64,000 bases of DNA, taken from the NCBI RefSeq assembly GCF_023015885.1, contig NZ_JALKBE010000001.1, positions 62,001 to 126,000 on the forward strand, written 5' to 3'. The position numbers and the translations under genes were made by a program. Positions within the stretch are counted from its first letter, which is position 1. Each line of letters opens with the position of its first letter. Positions 54,284 through 63,566 of the stretch are shown here, piece by piece. The DNA is from Aliiroseovarius sp. S1123 (GTDB lineage Bacteria > Pseudomonadota > Alphaproteobacteria > Rhodobacterales > Rhodobacteraceae). The notes below the pieces were generated by a model. That model worked only from the letters and a program-made list of their open reading frames with translations, was not told the origin of the DNA and searched no databases.

Positions 54284-55183
54284 ATGACCGACGCCAGTCT
54301 GGCCTTTTCTGATTTGGAAGCACGCGCGCGCACCATGGCAGGCGATGCGCCGGCTGATCGTATCTCGGTGCGTGACCATGTGGTCGACGTGGAAATCGGC
54401 GCCTTTCAAGCCGAGCGTGGTGTAACCCAGCGGCTGAGTTTCAGTGTGGTGGTCGAGGTGGCCGATCACGGCGGTGCGGACACGGACGATGTGGATGACA
54501 TCCTGTCCTATGATACGATCACCGAAGCGATCATGGCCGAGTTGGATGCCGAGCGTCTGAACCTGCTGGAAACTTTGGCCGAACGAATTGCGCAGCGTTT
54601 GCTGCTGGTGCCGCAGCCTCAGCGTGTTTTCGTACGGATCGAAAAGCTGGACCGTGGCCCCGGCAAGCTGGGAGTCGAGATCGTGCGCGATCGCACCAGC
54701 GGGGGCGCCGAGGTTGAAGCACAGGACGCGCCCGCACCGATCCTGGCCTTCCTGTCGTCGGAGGCTTTGAAGGCAGAGGCCCTGCCGACATTCCTTGATC
54801 AGTTCGAAGAAGATGGCGCGCCGACCATCCTGATCGTCGATGCCGACCTGCCGCAGGTGCAGGACAGCTGGGCCGCCCGCAACATCGTGCTGCTTCAAGC
54901 GGATCAAGCGGCGTGGCAGCTCGCATCTATTGATCCCCGAACGGTTCCGGTCGGCACACGGACCGAGCTGGATTGGGGTCTGAAAAACGGACAACTTAGC
55001 GTCTGGGCGCCGTCTAAAATGGTGCTGGACGCGGTGGATGCGCCGGTTGCCATTAGCCTTCCCGATCTGACCCTGTGGTTTGCCGAGCAGGTACAGGCCT
55101 GCCAGATCCTCTGGGTCGGTTGCGAGGCCCCTGACACGGCGGGCATTGCATCGCATTCTGTCATGTTAGAGGATCTGTCATGA
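54284..55183 (+). CDS. folB: Dihydroneopterin aldolase with C-terminal extension
   Basis: A 299-residue protein. Residues about 15-140 are FolB-like (DRISVRDHVVDVEIGAFQAE, DDILSYDTITEAIMAELDAE, NLLETLAERIAQRLLLVPQP with the catalytic Glu/Lys pattern, EKLDRGPGKLGVEIVRDR). Ordinary FolB proteins are about 120 residues; the remaining 155 residues (from about 145) are an extra alpha/beta domain I cannot name, with LIVDADLPQVQDSWAARNIV and SLPDLTLWFAEQVQACQI. It overlaps folP by 4 bases. Confidence 0.85.
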   Translation: MTDASLAFSDLEARARTMAGDAPADRISVRDHVVDVEIGAFQAERGVTQRLSFSVVVEVADHGGADTDDVDDILSYDTITEAIMAELDAERLNLLETLAERIAQRLLLVPQPQRVFVRIEKLDRGPGKLGVEIVRDRTSGGAEVEAQDAPAPILAFLSSEALKAEALPTFLDQFEEDGAPTILIVDADLPQVQDSWAARNIVLLQADQAAWQLASIDPRTVPVGTRTELDWGLKNGQLSVWAPSKMVLDAVDAPVAISLPDLTLWFAEQVQACQILWVGCEAPDTAGIASHSVMLEDLS

Positions 55184-56184
55184 GCCAGCGCATTCAGCCC
55201 ATCGCCCGTACCGGACGTCCATTCTCGGGTCAATCTTTGTGCGGCAGCGATAGCCTGTGGTTCGATCAGGTCTTGGAACGCGAGCGCGGCGGCAAGGTGC
55301 GGACGGTCGATCTAGCCGACTTGGATAACGTAACGATTCAACGCCTCAGCGCCTCGCGCCCGACGCTCTGTGGTCTGACGCTGGATCAGCCGCGCCTGAT
55401 GGGTATTCTGAATGTGACGCCTGACAGTTTCTCGGACGGGGGCGAGCTGGATACGATCGAGGCAGCCGTCACGCGCGCCCGCCAGATGGCCGGGGATACC
55501 GACATTCTGGACATCGGCGGGGAAAGCACCCGCCCCGGTGCGGAAGAGGTGGCCATTCAGGAAGAAATCCAGCGCACCGTGCCGGTGATCGAAGCGATCC
55601 GCGCGGCCGGTGTGACCACGCCGATCTCGATCGACACGCGCAAAGCCCGTGTGGCCGAGGCCGCGCTGGATGCTGGTGCGAATATCGTGAACGACGTGTC
55701 TGCCTTCACCTTCGATCCAGAGCTGGCAGACCTTGTGTCCGAACGCGACGTGCCCGTCTGCCTGATGCATTCGCAAGGCCGCCCCGAAGACATGCAGAAC
55801 GATCCGCGCTATGACGACGTGCTGTTCGGCGTGATGGACTATCTGGAGGAGCGTATCAGCTTTGCCGAAGCCAAAGGCATCAAGCGTGAGCGGATTATCA
55901 CCGATCCGGGCATCGGTTTCGGTAAGACTCTGGAACACAATGTGACTTTGCTGCGTAACCTGTCGCTGCTACATGATCTGGGTCTTCCAGTGCTGCTGGG
56001 TGTGTCGCGCAAGCGCTTCATCGGCACCATCGGACAGGCCGAGGTGGCCCGCGACAGGGTTGCCGGATCCGTGGCCGTTGCGATGCATGGCATCGCGCAG
56101 GGCATGCAGATTTTGCGGGTCCACGATACATTTGAAACACGGCAGGCGTTGCGCCTTCACGCAACCATGACCGAGAAAAAGTAA
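55180..56184 (+). CDS. folP: Dihydropteroate synthase
   Basis: A 334-residue enzyme joining p-aminobenzoate to the pterin pyrophosphate; the sulfonamide target. Signatures are LMGILNVTPDSFSDGG (about 70), LDIGGESTRPGAEEV, PISIDTRKARVAEAAL, NDVSAFTFDPE and the final VLLGVSRKRFIGTIG. About 60 residues precede the core, longer than in most FolP, and may be an accessory segment. It starts inside the folB stop (ATGA) and glmM follows after 15 bases. Confidence 0.95.
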   Translation: MSQRIQPIARTGRPFSGQSLCGSDSLWFDQVLERERGGKVRTVDLADLDNVTIQRLSASRPTLCGLTLDQPRLMGILNVTPDSFSDGGELDTIEAAVTRARQMAGDTDILDIGGESTRPGAEEVAIQEEIQRTVPVIEAIRAAGVTTPISIDTRKARVAEAALDAGANIVNDVSAFTFDPELADLVSERDVPVCLMHSQGRPEDMQNDPRYDDVLFGVMDYLEERISFAEAKGIKRERIITDPGIGFGKTLEHNVTLLRNLSLLHDLGLPVLLGVSRKRFIGTIGQAEVARDRVAGSVAVAMHGIAQGMQILRVHDTFETRQALRLHATMTEKK

Positions 56185-56199
56185 GAACAAGGCAGCAGT

Positions 56200-57543
56200 A
56201 TGGTCGAAAAACTCTTCGGAACTGATGGGGTGCGTGGGCTGGCAAATTCCTGGCCCATGACAGCAGAGATGGCGTTGAAGCTTGGGGCGGCTGCGGGCCG
56301 TCACTTCCGCCGTGATCACTCCAACGGGCACCGGGTAGTCATCGGCAAGGACACGCGCCTGTCGGGATATATGCTGGAAAACGCGCTGACGGCGGGGCTG
56401 ACCTCGACCGGGATGAATGTGCTTCTGCTGGGGCCGGTTCCGACACCTGCTGTGGGGCGGGCGACCCATTCGATGCGGGCGGATCTGGGCATCATGATCT
56501 CGGCCTCGCACAACCCGTTCCACGACAATGGCATCAAGTTTTTCGGCCCCGACGGTTTCAAGCTGTCAGACGAGGCCGAGGCCGAGATTGAGCGACTGGT
56601 GCACGACGGCGTCGACCCGGTTCAGCCGCAGAATATCGGCCGCGCCAAGCGGATCGAGGAAGCCCGCCAGCGCTATACCGAGTATCTGAAAACCACCTTT
56701 CCAAAGCATAAACGTCTAAACGGAATGAAGATCGTGATTGACTGCGCCAATGGCGCGGCCTATCGCGCCGCGCCCGATGCGTTGTGGGAACTTGGGGCTG
56801 ACATTATTCCCGTGGGCGTCTCGCCCGACGGGACCAACATCAACAAGGGTTGCGGCTCGACCGACACCGCGCTGGCTGCGCGTACCGTCGTAGAGCATGG
56901 CGCGGATTTGGGCATCTGTCTGGATGGCGACGCGGATCGCATCATGATCATCGACGAGAAGGGCCAAGTGGCTGACGGTGACCAGCTTATGGCGCTGTTC
57001 GCGACGCACTGGGCGTCGGAAGGCCGCTTGAGCGGCGGCAAGCTGGTGGCGACGGTGATGTCGAACCTTGGGCTGGAACGCCACATGGCCGCGCAAGGGC
57101 TGGAGCTTCTACGCACCAAGGTGGGCGACCGCCACGTGGTCGAGGCGATGCGTGCTGGCGGCTACAATCTGGGTGGCGAACAGTCCGGCCATATCGTGAT
57201 GACGGATTACGCGACCACCGGCGATGGTCTTCTGGCGGGCCTTCAGTTCTTGGCCTGCATGGTCGAAACCGGCAAGCCCGCGTCCGAACTGTGTCAGGTC
57301 TTCGAGACGGTGCCGCAGATGCTGAAAAACGTGCGCTACACCTTGGGGCAAACCCCGCTTGAGGTCGGCAGCGTGAAGGCAGCAATTGCCGATGCCGAAG
57401 GTAAACTGAACGGCAAGGGGCGGCTTCTGATCCGCAAATCTGGCACAGAACCCCTGATCCGCGTGATGGCGGAGTGTGAGGATGACGGCCTATTGGCTCA
57501 GGTCGTAGACGGCATTGTCGCCGAAGTCGAAGCCGTTATCTAA
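56200..57543 (+). CDS. glmM: Phosphoglucosamine mutase
   Basis: A 447-residue enzyme converting glucosamine-6-phosphate to glucosamine-1-phosphate for peptidoglycan and LPS. The phosphoserine lies in [20 protein letters not shown] (Ser103); the metal loop is [13 protein letters not shown], the sugar loop [19 protein letters not shown] and the phosphate loop [18 protein letters not shown]. The start [20 protein letters not shown] is typical. Placement after folB-folP is common in bacteria. Confidence 0.96.
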   Translation: MVEKLFGTDGVRGLANSWPMTAEMALKLGAAAGRHFRRDHSNGHRVVIGKDTRLSGYMLENALTAGLTSTGMNVLLLGPVPTPAVGRATHSMRADLGIMISASHNPFHDNGIKFFGPDGFKLSDEAEAEIERLVHDGVDPVQPQNIGRAKRIEEARQRYTEYLKTTFPKHKRLNGMKIVIDCANGAAYRAAPDALWELGADIIPVGVSPDGTNINKGCGSTDTALAARTVVEHGADLGICLDGDADRIMIIDEKGQVADGDQLMALFATHWASEGRLSGGKLVATVMSNLGLERHMAAQGLELLRTKVGDRHVVEAMRAGGYNLGGEQSGHIVMTDYATTGDGLLAGLQFLACMVETGKPASELCQVFETVPQMLKNVRYTLGQTPLEVGSVKAAIADAEGKLNGKGRLLIRKSGTEPLIRVMAECEDDGLLAQVVDGIVAEVEAVI

Positions 57544-57552
57544 GACCGTTCC

Positions 57553-58095
57553 CTACGGCTCTTTGACCAGCGTCGGACGCAGGAAGACGATCAGCTCGGC
57601 CTGCGTGGTATAGGCGCGGCCAACCCGCGTTTTGAACAATGCACCAAGGCTTGGAACGTTCCTGAGTGCCAACTTTCTGGCGCGCTGTTTGATCTGCCAC
57701 TCCAGATCATCATGTGTGACTGTGCATTTTTTCGGAAGCGGCGTGCTCGAGATTGGTCGCATCGCCAGCAGGTTCTGGTACAGAAAGACATCCCCCCACG
57801 GCACAGCTCCGGCCAAACGGTCGGGCAGCATTGTCCGCAGAGCGTTTAGCCCCAGCGCTCCGAGCAGAGCGGATGCGACGGGAAACTGGGGGTAACTTTT
57901 CCTCAGATTCCAGCCAAGTGGGCCCGCTGCCGTCATAGCAAGAAGCATGATGGGCAGTATCCGGCTACCGTTGCGAATAAGGTGAATGCGTGCTGCTTGA
58001 ACACGGCGTTCACGGTCGCGTTGGCTGGCAAGTAGCAGGTTGGGCGTGCAAATAGCAGCTGCGCTTGCATGTGTAATAAGCGTTCTTCGTTCCAT
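57553..58095 (-). CDS. Unrecognised protein with secretin-like C-terminal tail
   Basis: A 180-residue ORF with an excellent ribosome site (gggagg, 6 bases before ATG 58095). The first 110 residues are basic, with two hydrophobic stretches (SRILPIMLLAMTAAGPLGW and FPVASALLGALGLNALRTML) that I cannot place in a family. The last 35 residues (NVPSLGALFKTR, then TTQAELIVFLRPTLV) read like the end of an outer-membrane secretin such as GspD or PilQ, without the rest of the gate domain. It could be a decayed and rearranged secretin gene or a chimeric ORF. Base composition is less GC-rich than its neighbours. It converges on glmM with a 9-base gap. Confidence 0.5.
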   Translation of the reverse strand: MERRTLITHASAAAICTPNLLLASQRDRERRVQAARIHLIRNGSRILPIMLLAMTAAGPLGWNLRKSYPQFPVASALLGALGLNALRTMLPDRLAGAVPWGDVFLYQNLLAMRPISSTPLPKKCTVTHDDLEWQIKQRARKLALRNVPSLGALFKTRVGRAYTTQAELIVFLRPTLVKEP

Positions 58096-58157
58096 GATAA
58101 TCCTCCCCTTTAGGCAGGGTATCACGATTGCCGAAATTCACGAAATCCACGGCGCGC

Positions 58158-59060
58158 TCAGCGACCCGTCAGCATCTTCCGCAGGCTGTACCATTGGCTG
58201 ATCGCCAGCCCGGTCATGATCAGGGCAAGCGCCGCGAAGAAGCGCAGCGGAAGCGCCTCGGACAGGATCCACGCGCCGAAAACCATCGACCACGCCGGCA
58301 CCTGATAGTTCACCAGCGTCATGAAGACCGAGCCCGCACTGAGGATGATCGCGACCCGCAGAAGCGTTGCCAGCGCGGTGGGCAAAAGCCCCAAGGCAAC
58401 GATAGCCAGGCCAGAGCGCGTGCTCTCCCATTCGGGCCAGCCTTCAGTGGCCAGCATGATGGGAAACAGGATGACGGATCCGACCACGAGGGTCATGGCC
58501 GCCAGCACCACCGGATCAATCGGTGGGCAGCGGCGTGTCAGGATCGACGCCACGGAATAGCACAGCGCGGCCCCGATACAGGCCAATTGGGCCAGCGGTT
58601 CTGTGCCTTGTCCAAGCTGTGCCAGCCCCGGTCCGATCAGAACCAGCGCGCCGCAGAACCCCAACGTTACCCCGATGAACTTGCGAAAATTCAGCGGTTC
58701 ATCCGAGAAAAAATGCGCCAGCGGCAACACCATCAAGGGGATCGCGGCCATCGATAGCCCGGCGAAAGCTGATGGTACATATTGCTGCCCCCAGCTGAGG
58801 AGCATGAAAGGCAGCGCGGTAGACAGAATGCCGATGATCGTGATCGACCACCACAACGCCGCGTCCCATTTCGGCAGGCTACGGCCCGTTGCGATGACCA
58901 GCCCCATCAGAGCGACCGCACCTAAAGTGGTGCGCGCAGTGGCGACGGTCACCGGGCCATAGCCCTCAAGCGCGATGGCGACGACCATGAAGGTGCCGCC
59001 CCAAATCAGGCCAAGGGCAATGACGCCTGCCCAGTCTCGGGTTGTTGGGTTGTCAGTCAT
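58158..59060 (-). CDS. EamA/DMT superfamily transporter
   Basis: A 300-residue protein with ten helices in two EamA repeats: GVIALGLIWGGTFMVVAIAL at the start, PFMLLSWGQQYVPSAFAGLS (helix 3-4), and in the second half SAGSVFMTLVNYQVPAWSMV with FGAWILSEALPLRFFAALAL. Probably exports a metabolite or amino acid; the substrate is unknown. It is divergent from the arsR–SRPBCC pair and shares a 78-base gap that contains ArsR-type palindromes, so it may be under the same repressor. A start 17 codons upstream would fall in the operator region and is less likely. Confidence 0.85.
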   Translation of the reverse strand: MTDNPTTRDWAGVIALGLIWGGTFMVVAIALEGYGPVTVATARTTLGAVALMGLVIATGRSLPKWDAALWWSITIIGILSTALPFMLLSWGQQYVPSAFAGLSMAAIPLMVLPLAHFFSDEPLNFRKFIGVTLGFCGALVLIGPGLAQLGQGTEPLAQLACIGAALCYSVASILTRRCPPIDPVVLAAMTLVVGSVILFPIMLATEGWPEWESTRSGLAIVALGLLPTALATLLRVAIILSAGSVFMTLVNYQVPAWSMVFGAWILSEALPLRFFAALALIMTGLAISQWYSLRKMLTGR

Positions 59061-59113
59061 AGCTTTGACATATCCCGCGGGGTTTACCGTGTCATCCGCA
59101 GAATTTGCCAAAA

Positions 59114-59148
59114 GGTAAGTAATAGCTTACGGTAAGTTATGACTTACC
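59114..59148. promoter_or_regulatory. Two tandem palindromic operators over the arsR start
   Basis: Site 1: gtaag (59115-59119), 6-base gap, cttac (59126-59130). Site 2: ggtaagt (59131-59137), tatg, acttacc (59142-59148). Site 2 is a perfect 7-base inverted repeat whose centre contains the arsR ATG (59139). Half-sites are alike (gtaag), and the sites abut. This is the expected layout for autorepression by a winged-helix dimer. Confidence 0.75.
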
Positions 59149-59453
59149 AAGAATCACTCTTCGCTCTTGCCGACCCAACACGTAGACAGGTGTTCGAGGC
59201 CGTGGCGCGCGCCCCCCGACCTGTCGGGGCACTGGCAAAAGTCCTACCGGTCAGCCGCCCGGCTGTTTCTCAGCATTTGAAGGTGCTGTCTGATGCGGGG
59301 TTGGTGGTGTGCCGGGTCGAAGGGACGCGAAGAATTTACGCGGTACGCCCCGAGGGGGTGGCGGACTTGCGCAACTGGCTTGACCAGTATTGGGACGTTG
59401 TTCTTGGGAATTTTGCCAACGAGATTGCAGAGGGGAGCGCCCAAGATGACTGA
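59139..59453 (+). CDS. ArsR-family transcriptional regulator
   Basis: A 104-residue winged helix-turn-helix repressor: FALADPTRRQVFEAVARAP, the recognition region VSRPAVSQHLKVLSDAGLV and the wing CRVEGTRRIYAVRPEG. It has no Cys-pair metal site of the classical ArsR type (CVC), so it more likely belongs to the SRPBCC-associated branch. The coding region overlaps the SRPBCC gene by 8 bases. The start codon lies inside its own putative operator. Confidence 0.9.
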   Translation: MTYQESLFALADPTRRQVFEAVARAPRPVGALAKVLPVSRPAVSQHLKVLSDAGLVVCRVEGTRRIYAVRPEGVADLRNWLDQYWDVVLGNFANEIAEGSAQDD

Positions 59454-59901
59454 TCCAATCGTGAAAACCATTTCCGTCGATTGCACGCCAGACCACGCTT
59501 TCGACGTGTTTGTGAACCGCATTTCTCGGTGGTGGCCGCTGGATACCCATGCCGTATCCGTGGCGCAGGGCAAACCCGCGCTGTCGGTGGTGGTCGAACC
59601 CAAGCTTGGGGGTGCGATATATGAGGTGATGCATGACGGTACACGCTCGGACTGGGGCGAGGTGCTGGTGTTCGAGCCGGGCGCGCGCTTGGCCATAACG
59701 TGGCATCCGGGCGGCGGTGCAGACAAAGCAACGCGCGTTGACGTAGAATTCACGGCCGTGAGGAATGGCCAGACACAAGTCACGCTGACCCATTCGCAGT
59801 GGGAGGTCTGGGGCGCCGACGCGCAGGAAAAACGAGATAGCTACAACAGCGGATGGGACGTGGTGTTGGGCATGCGTTTTGCGTCGGTCGCACAAACCTG
59901 A
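59446..59901 (+). CDS. SRPBCC (AHSA1-like) domain protein
   Basis: A 151-residue START-like fold: IVKTISVDCTPDHAFDVFVN, RWWPLDTHAVS, FEPGARLAITWHPGGG and HSQWEVWGADAQEKRDSYNS with the usual Trp-x-x-Val-Leu C-terminal helix (SGWDVVLGMRF). Such proteins bind hydrophobic ligands and are commonly paired with an ArsR gene; the function is unknown. Starts inside the arsR 3' end (8-base overlap), so the two are translated together. Confidence 0.88.
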   Translation: MTDPIVKTISVDCTPDHAFDVFVNRISRWWPLDTHAVSVAQGKPALSVVVEPKLGGAIYEVMHDGTRSDWGEVLVFEPGARLAITWHPGGGADKATRVDVEFTAVRNGQTQVTLTHSQWEVWGADAQEKRDSYNSGWDVVLGMRFASVAQT

Positions 59902-59907
59902 TCAACG

Positions 59908-59935
59908 AAAAAGGGCGGCCACTTGGGCCGCCCTT
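59908..59935 (-). terminator. Terminator of ilvC
   Basis: A perfect 10-base stem (59911-59920 with 59926-59935) and 5-base loop; on the minus strand it is followed by a run of T, and it begins 20 bases after the ilvC stop. It also sits just after the plus-strand SRPBCC stop. Confidence 0.82.
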
Positions 59936-59954
59936 GTGCTGACATATGTCAGAC

Positions 59955-61116
<1,162 letters not shown>

Positions 61117-61572
61117 ATGTTAGACGATCTCGATAGACGCATTCTGCGACAAATGCAGGCGGACCCGACTCTCGGCGGGTCCGAGTTGGCAGACCGGGTG
61201 GGTTTGTCCGCGGCACGGCTGTCGCGTCGGATTGAACGCCTGCGCGATCAGAAGATCCTGCGAGGTCCGCGTGCGGTGATCAATTGGCGTGCCTTAGGGT
61301 ACGAGGTCGAGGTCAGCCTGCGCGTGACGCTCGACAAGACACAGCCCCGCGCATTTGATGATTTTATCGACGCTGCGCGTGACATCCGGGAAGTGATCGA
61401 GATCCAGACCTTTGTGGGACGCGTCGATGTGCGTCTGTCCGTCATCGCCCGCGACATGCCGCATTATCAAGGCATCTATCGTGACCAGATCCTGTCATTG
61501 CCCCATATCGCGGATATCGAAGCGTTGATGCATGTGGCGCGGATCAAATCGGATGAAAGCCTGCCGCTATGA
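61117..61572 (+). CDS. Lrp/AsnC family regulator (first of pair)
   Basis: A 151-residue regulator. N-terminal helix-turn-helix DDLDRRILRQMQADPTLGGS, RVGLSAARLSRRIERLRDQK; C-terminal RAM domain with VEVSLRVTLDKTQPRAFDDF, VIEIQTFVGRVDVRLSVIAR and LPHIADIEALMHVARIK. It overlaps the next Lrp gene by 4 bases; such pairs may form hetero-oligomers. It lies divergent from ilvC, so a branched-chain amino acid role is possible. Confidence 0.92.
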   Translation: MLDDLDRRILRQMQADPTLGGSELADRVGLSAARLSRRIERLRDQKILRGPRAVINWRALGYEVEVSLRVTLDKTQPRAFDDFIDAARDIREVIEIQTFVGRVDVRLSVIARDMPHYQGIYRDQILSLPHIADIEALMHVARIKSDESLPL

Positions 61573-62024
61573 CCGAGTTTGACGAGATTGATCTGGCCCT
61601 GCTGCGCCTTCTGGCAGAGGACGCCACCCAATCCGCCGGTGCCTTAGGGCGCGAAGTCGGGTTAAGCCAGCCCGCTGCATGGCGTCGTATCAAGAGGCTG
61701 ACGGATCTTGGCGTGATCGCGGGACGGCGTCTGGATCTGGATCGCGAGGCGTTAGGCTTCGGTGTGACCGTGTTTCTGGGCGTGAAGCTCGCCACAAAGG
61801 GCCGCATCAGCTTGGATGATTTCGAGCGCGCGGTGTCTGCCATTCCCGAAGTGCAAACGGTCGAACATGTGCTGGGACTGTATGACTACCGCCTGCGCGT
61901 TGTGGCGCGCGACATTTCTGACTTCGAACGCGTGTTGCGCCGCCGGATCATGACCATGCCGGGTGTGGGCGACGTCGAGGCCAACGTGCTGTTGTCCGAA
62001 GAACGGCGCCCTGGGCCGATTTGA
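61569..62024 (+). CDS. Lrp/AsnC family regulator (second of pair)
   Basis: A 151-residue regulator with FDEIDLALLRLLAEDATQSA, the recognition helix VGLSQPAAWRRIKRLTDLG and the RAM domain (VTVFLGVKLATKGRISLDDF, VEHVLGLYDYRLRVVARDIS, MPGVGDVEANVLLSE). It is a clear paralogue of the preceding gene with the same length but with low sequence identity by eye, so the duplication is old. A class-V aminotransferase gene follows after 59 bases and may be its target. Confidence 0.92.
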   Translation: MTEFDEIDLALLRLLAEDATQSAGALGREVGLSQPAAWRRIKRLTDLGVIAGRRLDLDREALGFGVTVFLGVKLATKGRISLDDFERAVSAIPEVQTVEHVLGLYDYRLRVVARDISDFERVLRRRIMTMPGVGDVEANVLLSEERRPGPI

Positions 62025-62083
62025 CCTCTTCCCTGTTGGTGCAATCTGGGTCACGCTGATCCGGCACAGAGAAGGAGATCCCA

Positions 62084-63211
62084 ATGTCCGCACTTCTGCC
62101 CGACATCGACCCCGATGGAATGCTTGAATTCTCGGTCGTGTTCACCGACCGGTCCCTAAACCATATGTCCAAAGCCTTTCAGGGCGTGATGACGGACATC
62201 TCAGCCACGTTGAAAGAAGTCTACAACGCTGACGCCGTGGCCCTTGTTCCCGGTGGTGGCACCTATGGGATGGAGGCGGTCGCGCGTCAGTTTGCGACCG
62301 GCAAGCGGGTGATGGTCATTCGCAACGGGTTTTTTTCGTTCCGTTGGAGCCAGATTTTCGAGATGGGTGGGATACCGTCCGCGGAAACCGTGATGAAAGC
62401 GCGCCGCGTGGGCAATGCACCGGATGCGCCCTTCGCGCCCGCCCCGATTGATGAAGTTGTGGCGAAGATCCGGGAAGAGAAGCCGGATGTCGTGTTCGCC
62501 CCGCATGTCGAAACCGCGTCAGGGATGATCTTGCCCGATGATTACATCACAGCCGTAGCCAATGCCGTGCATGGCGTGGGCGGGATCTTCGTCTTGGACT
62601 GCATCGCCTCGGGCTGTGCTTGGGTCGATATGAAAGCCACCGGTGTGGATGTGTTGATCTCGGCCCCGCAAAAGGGGTGGTCGGCGCAACCGTCTGCCGG
62701 GATCGTCATGATGAACGACACCGCGCGGGATATGGCGAAAGCTGCGACTTCGACCTCGTTCGCGGTGGATCTGGGTAAGTGGCTGTCGATCATGGAGGCC
62801 TATGAAGGCGGCGGGCATGCCTATCACGCGACCATGCCCACCGATGCGCTGCGCGCATTCCGTGACACCATGTTGGAAACCAAGGACTACGGGTTCGAAA
62901 AGCTGCGCGATGCCCAGTGGGAACAAGGCCGCCGTGTGCGCGCTTTGCTGGCTGAGAACGGCATCAAATCCGTGGCCGCCGAAGGGTTCGAAGCGCCTGG
63001 AGTGGTCGTGTCTTATACCGCAAATCCCGACATCAAGGCCGGCAAGGCCTTCGCAGCCGAGGGTGTGCAGATCGCGGCGGGTGTGCCGTTGATGGTCGAT
63101 GAGGGCGACGACTATTCGTCTTTCCGCTTGGGTCTTTTCGGGCTCGACAAGCTTTATGATGTCGATGCCAGCGTGGCCCGGCTTGAGGATGTGCTGAAGA
63201 AAGTTCTTTAA
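62084..63211 (+). CDS. Class V aminotransferase (alanine--glyoxylate type)
   Basis: A 375-residue PLP enzyme. VALVPGGGTYGMEAVARQFA is the phosphate-binding region, VLDCIASGCAWVDMKATGVD holds the PLP-pyridine Asp, and the Schiff-base Lys is in SAPQKGWSAQPSAGIVMM. VAFAPHVETASGMILPDDY precedes it. These fit alanine/serine--glyoxylate aminotransferases or 2-aminoethylphosphonate-type relatives; substrate cannot be fixed from sequence. It lies downstream of the two Lrp genes, with aaggaga before the ATG. Confidence 0.85.
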   Translation: MSALLPDIDPDGMLEFSVVFTDRSLNHMSKAFQGVMTDISATLKEVYNADAVALVPGGGTYGMEAVARQFATGKRVMVIRNGFFSFRWSQIFEMGGIPSAETVMKARRVGNAPDAPFAPAPIDEVVAKIREEKPDVVFAPHVETASGMILPDDYITAVANAVHGVGGIFVLDCIASGCAWVDMKATGVDVLISAPQKGWSAQPSAGIVMMNDTARDMAKAATSTSFAVDLGKWLSIMEAYEGGGHAYHATMPTDALRAFRDTMLETKDYGFEKLRDAQWEQGRRVRALLAENGIKSVAAEGFEAPGVVVSYTANPDIKAGKAFAAEGVQIAAGVPLMVDEGDDYSSFRLGLFGLDKLYDVDASVARLEDVLKKVL

Positions 63212-63217
63212 AGTCAG

Positions 63218-63248
63218 AACGGCGCGCATGATTTGCGCGCCGTTTTTT
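63218..63248 (+). terminator. Intrinsic terminator of the aminotransferase gene
   Basis: An 11-base perfect stem (63218-63228 with 63234-63244), 5-base loop and TTTT after it; starts 7 bases past the stop. Confidence 0.92.
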
Positions 63249-63268
63249 GTGCGCCAAGACTGACGTGA

Positions 63269-63469
63269 CTACCCTTTTCCGCCTGCCATGGTAAGCAGCA
63301 AAAGATAGATCACGGGGACGGTCGACAGGGCGACAAGCCCCACGCCCATGATGCCTTTCAGAAGAAAGCCAGCGGCAAGGGCTGCAATAACTGCGCCGAT
63401 GATCATGAAGGCGATTTTCTCGGCGCGGGCGTCTTTGGCTTGCTGTTCCGGGGTCAGTTCGGTTGCCAT
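63269..63469 (-). CDS. Small two-helix membrane protein
   Basis: A 66-residue protein: a polar charged N-terminus (ELTPEQQAKDARAEK) and two helices (FMIIGAVIAALAAGFLLKGI and VGLVALSTVPVIYLLLLTMA), ending GGKG. Start 63469 has an aggagactt-like site upstream; a start six codons earlier is possible. No family recognised. It is downstream of the UbiH-type gene on the same strand with a 97-base gap. Confidence 0.7.
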   Translation of the reverse strand: MATELTPEQQAKDARAEKIAFMIIGAVIAALAAGFLLKGIMGVGLVALSTVPVIYLLLLTMAGGKG

Positions 63470-63566
63470 GGTAAGTCTCCTGTTCACGTTGCGGGACGGG
63501 TATCCTGCATGTGTTCAGGAAGCGGAATGCGACAATCCTGTCATGTGACGGCCTGCCGCAGTTGGG

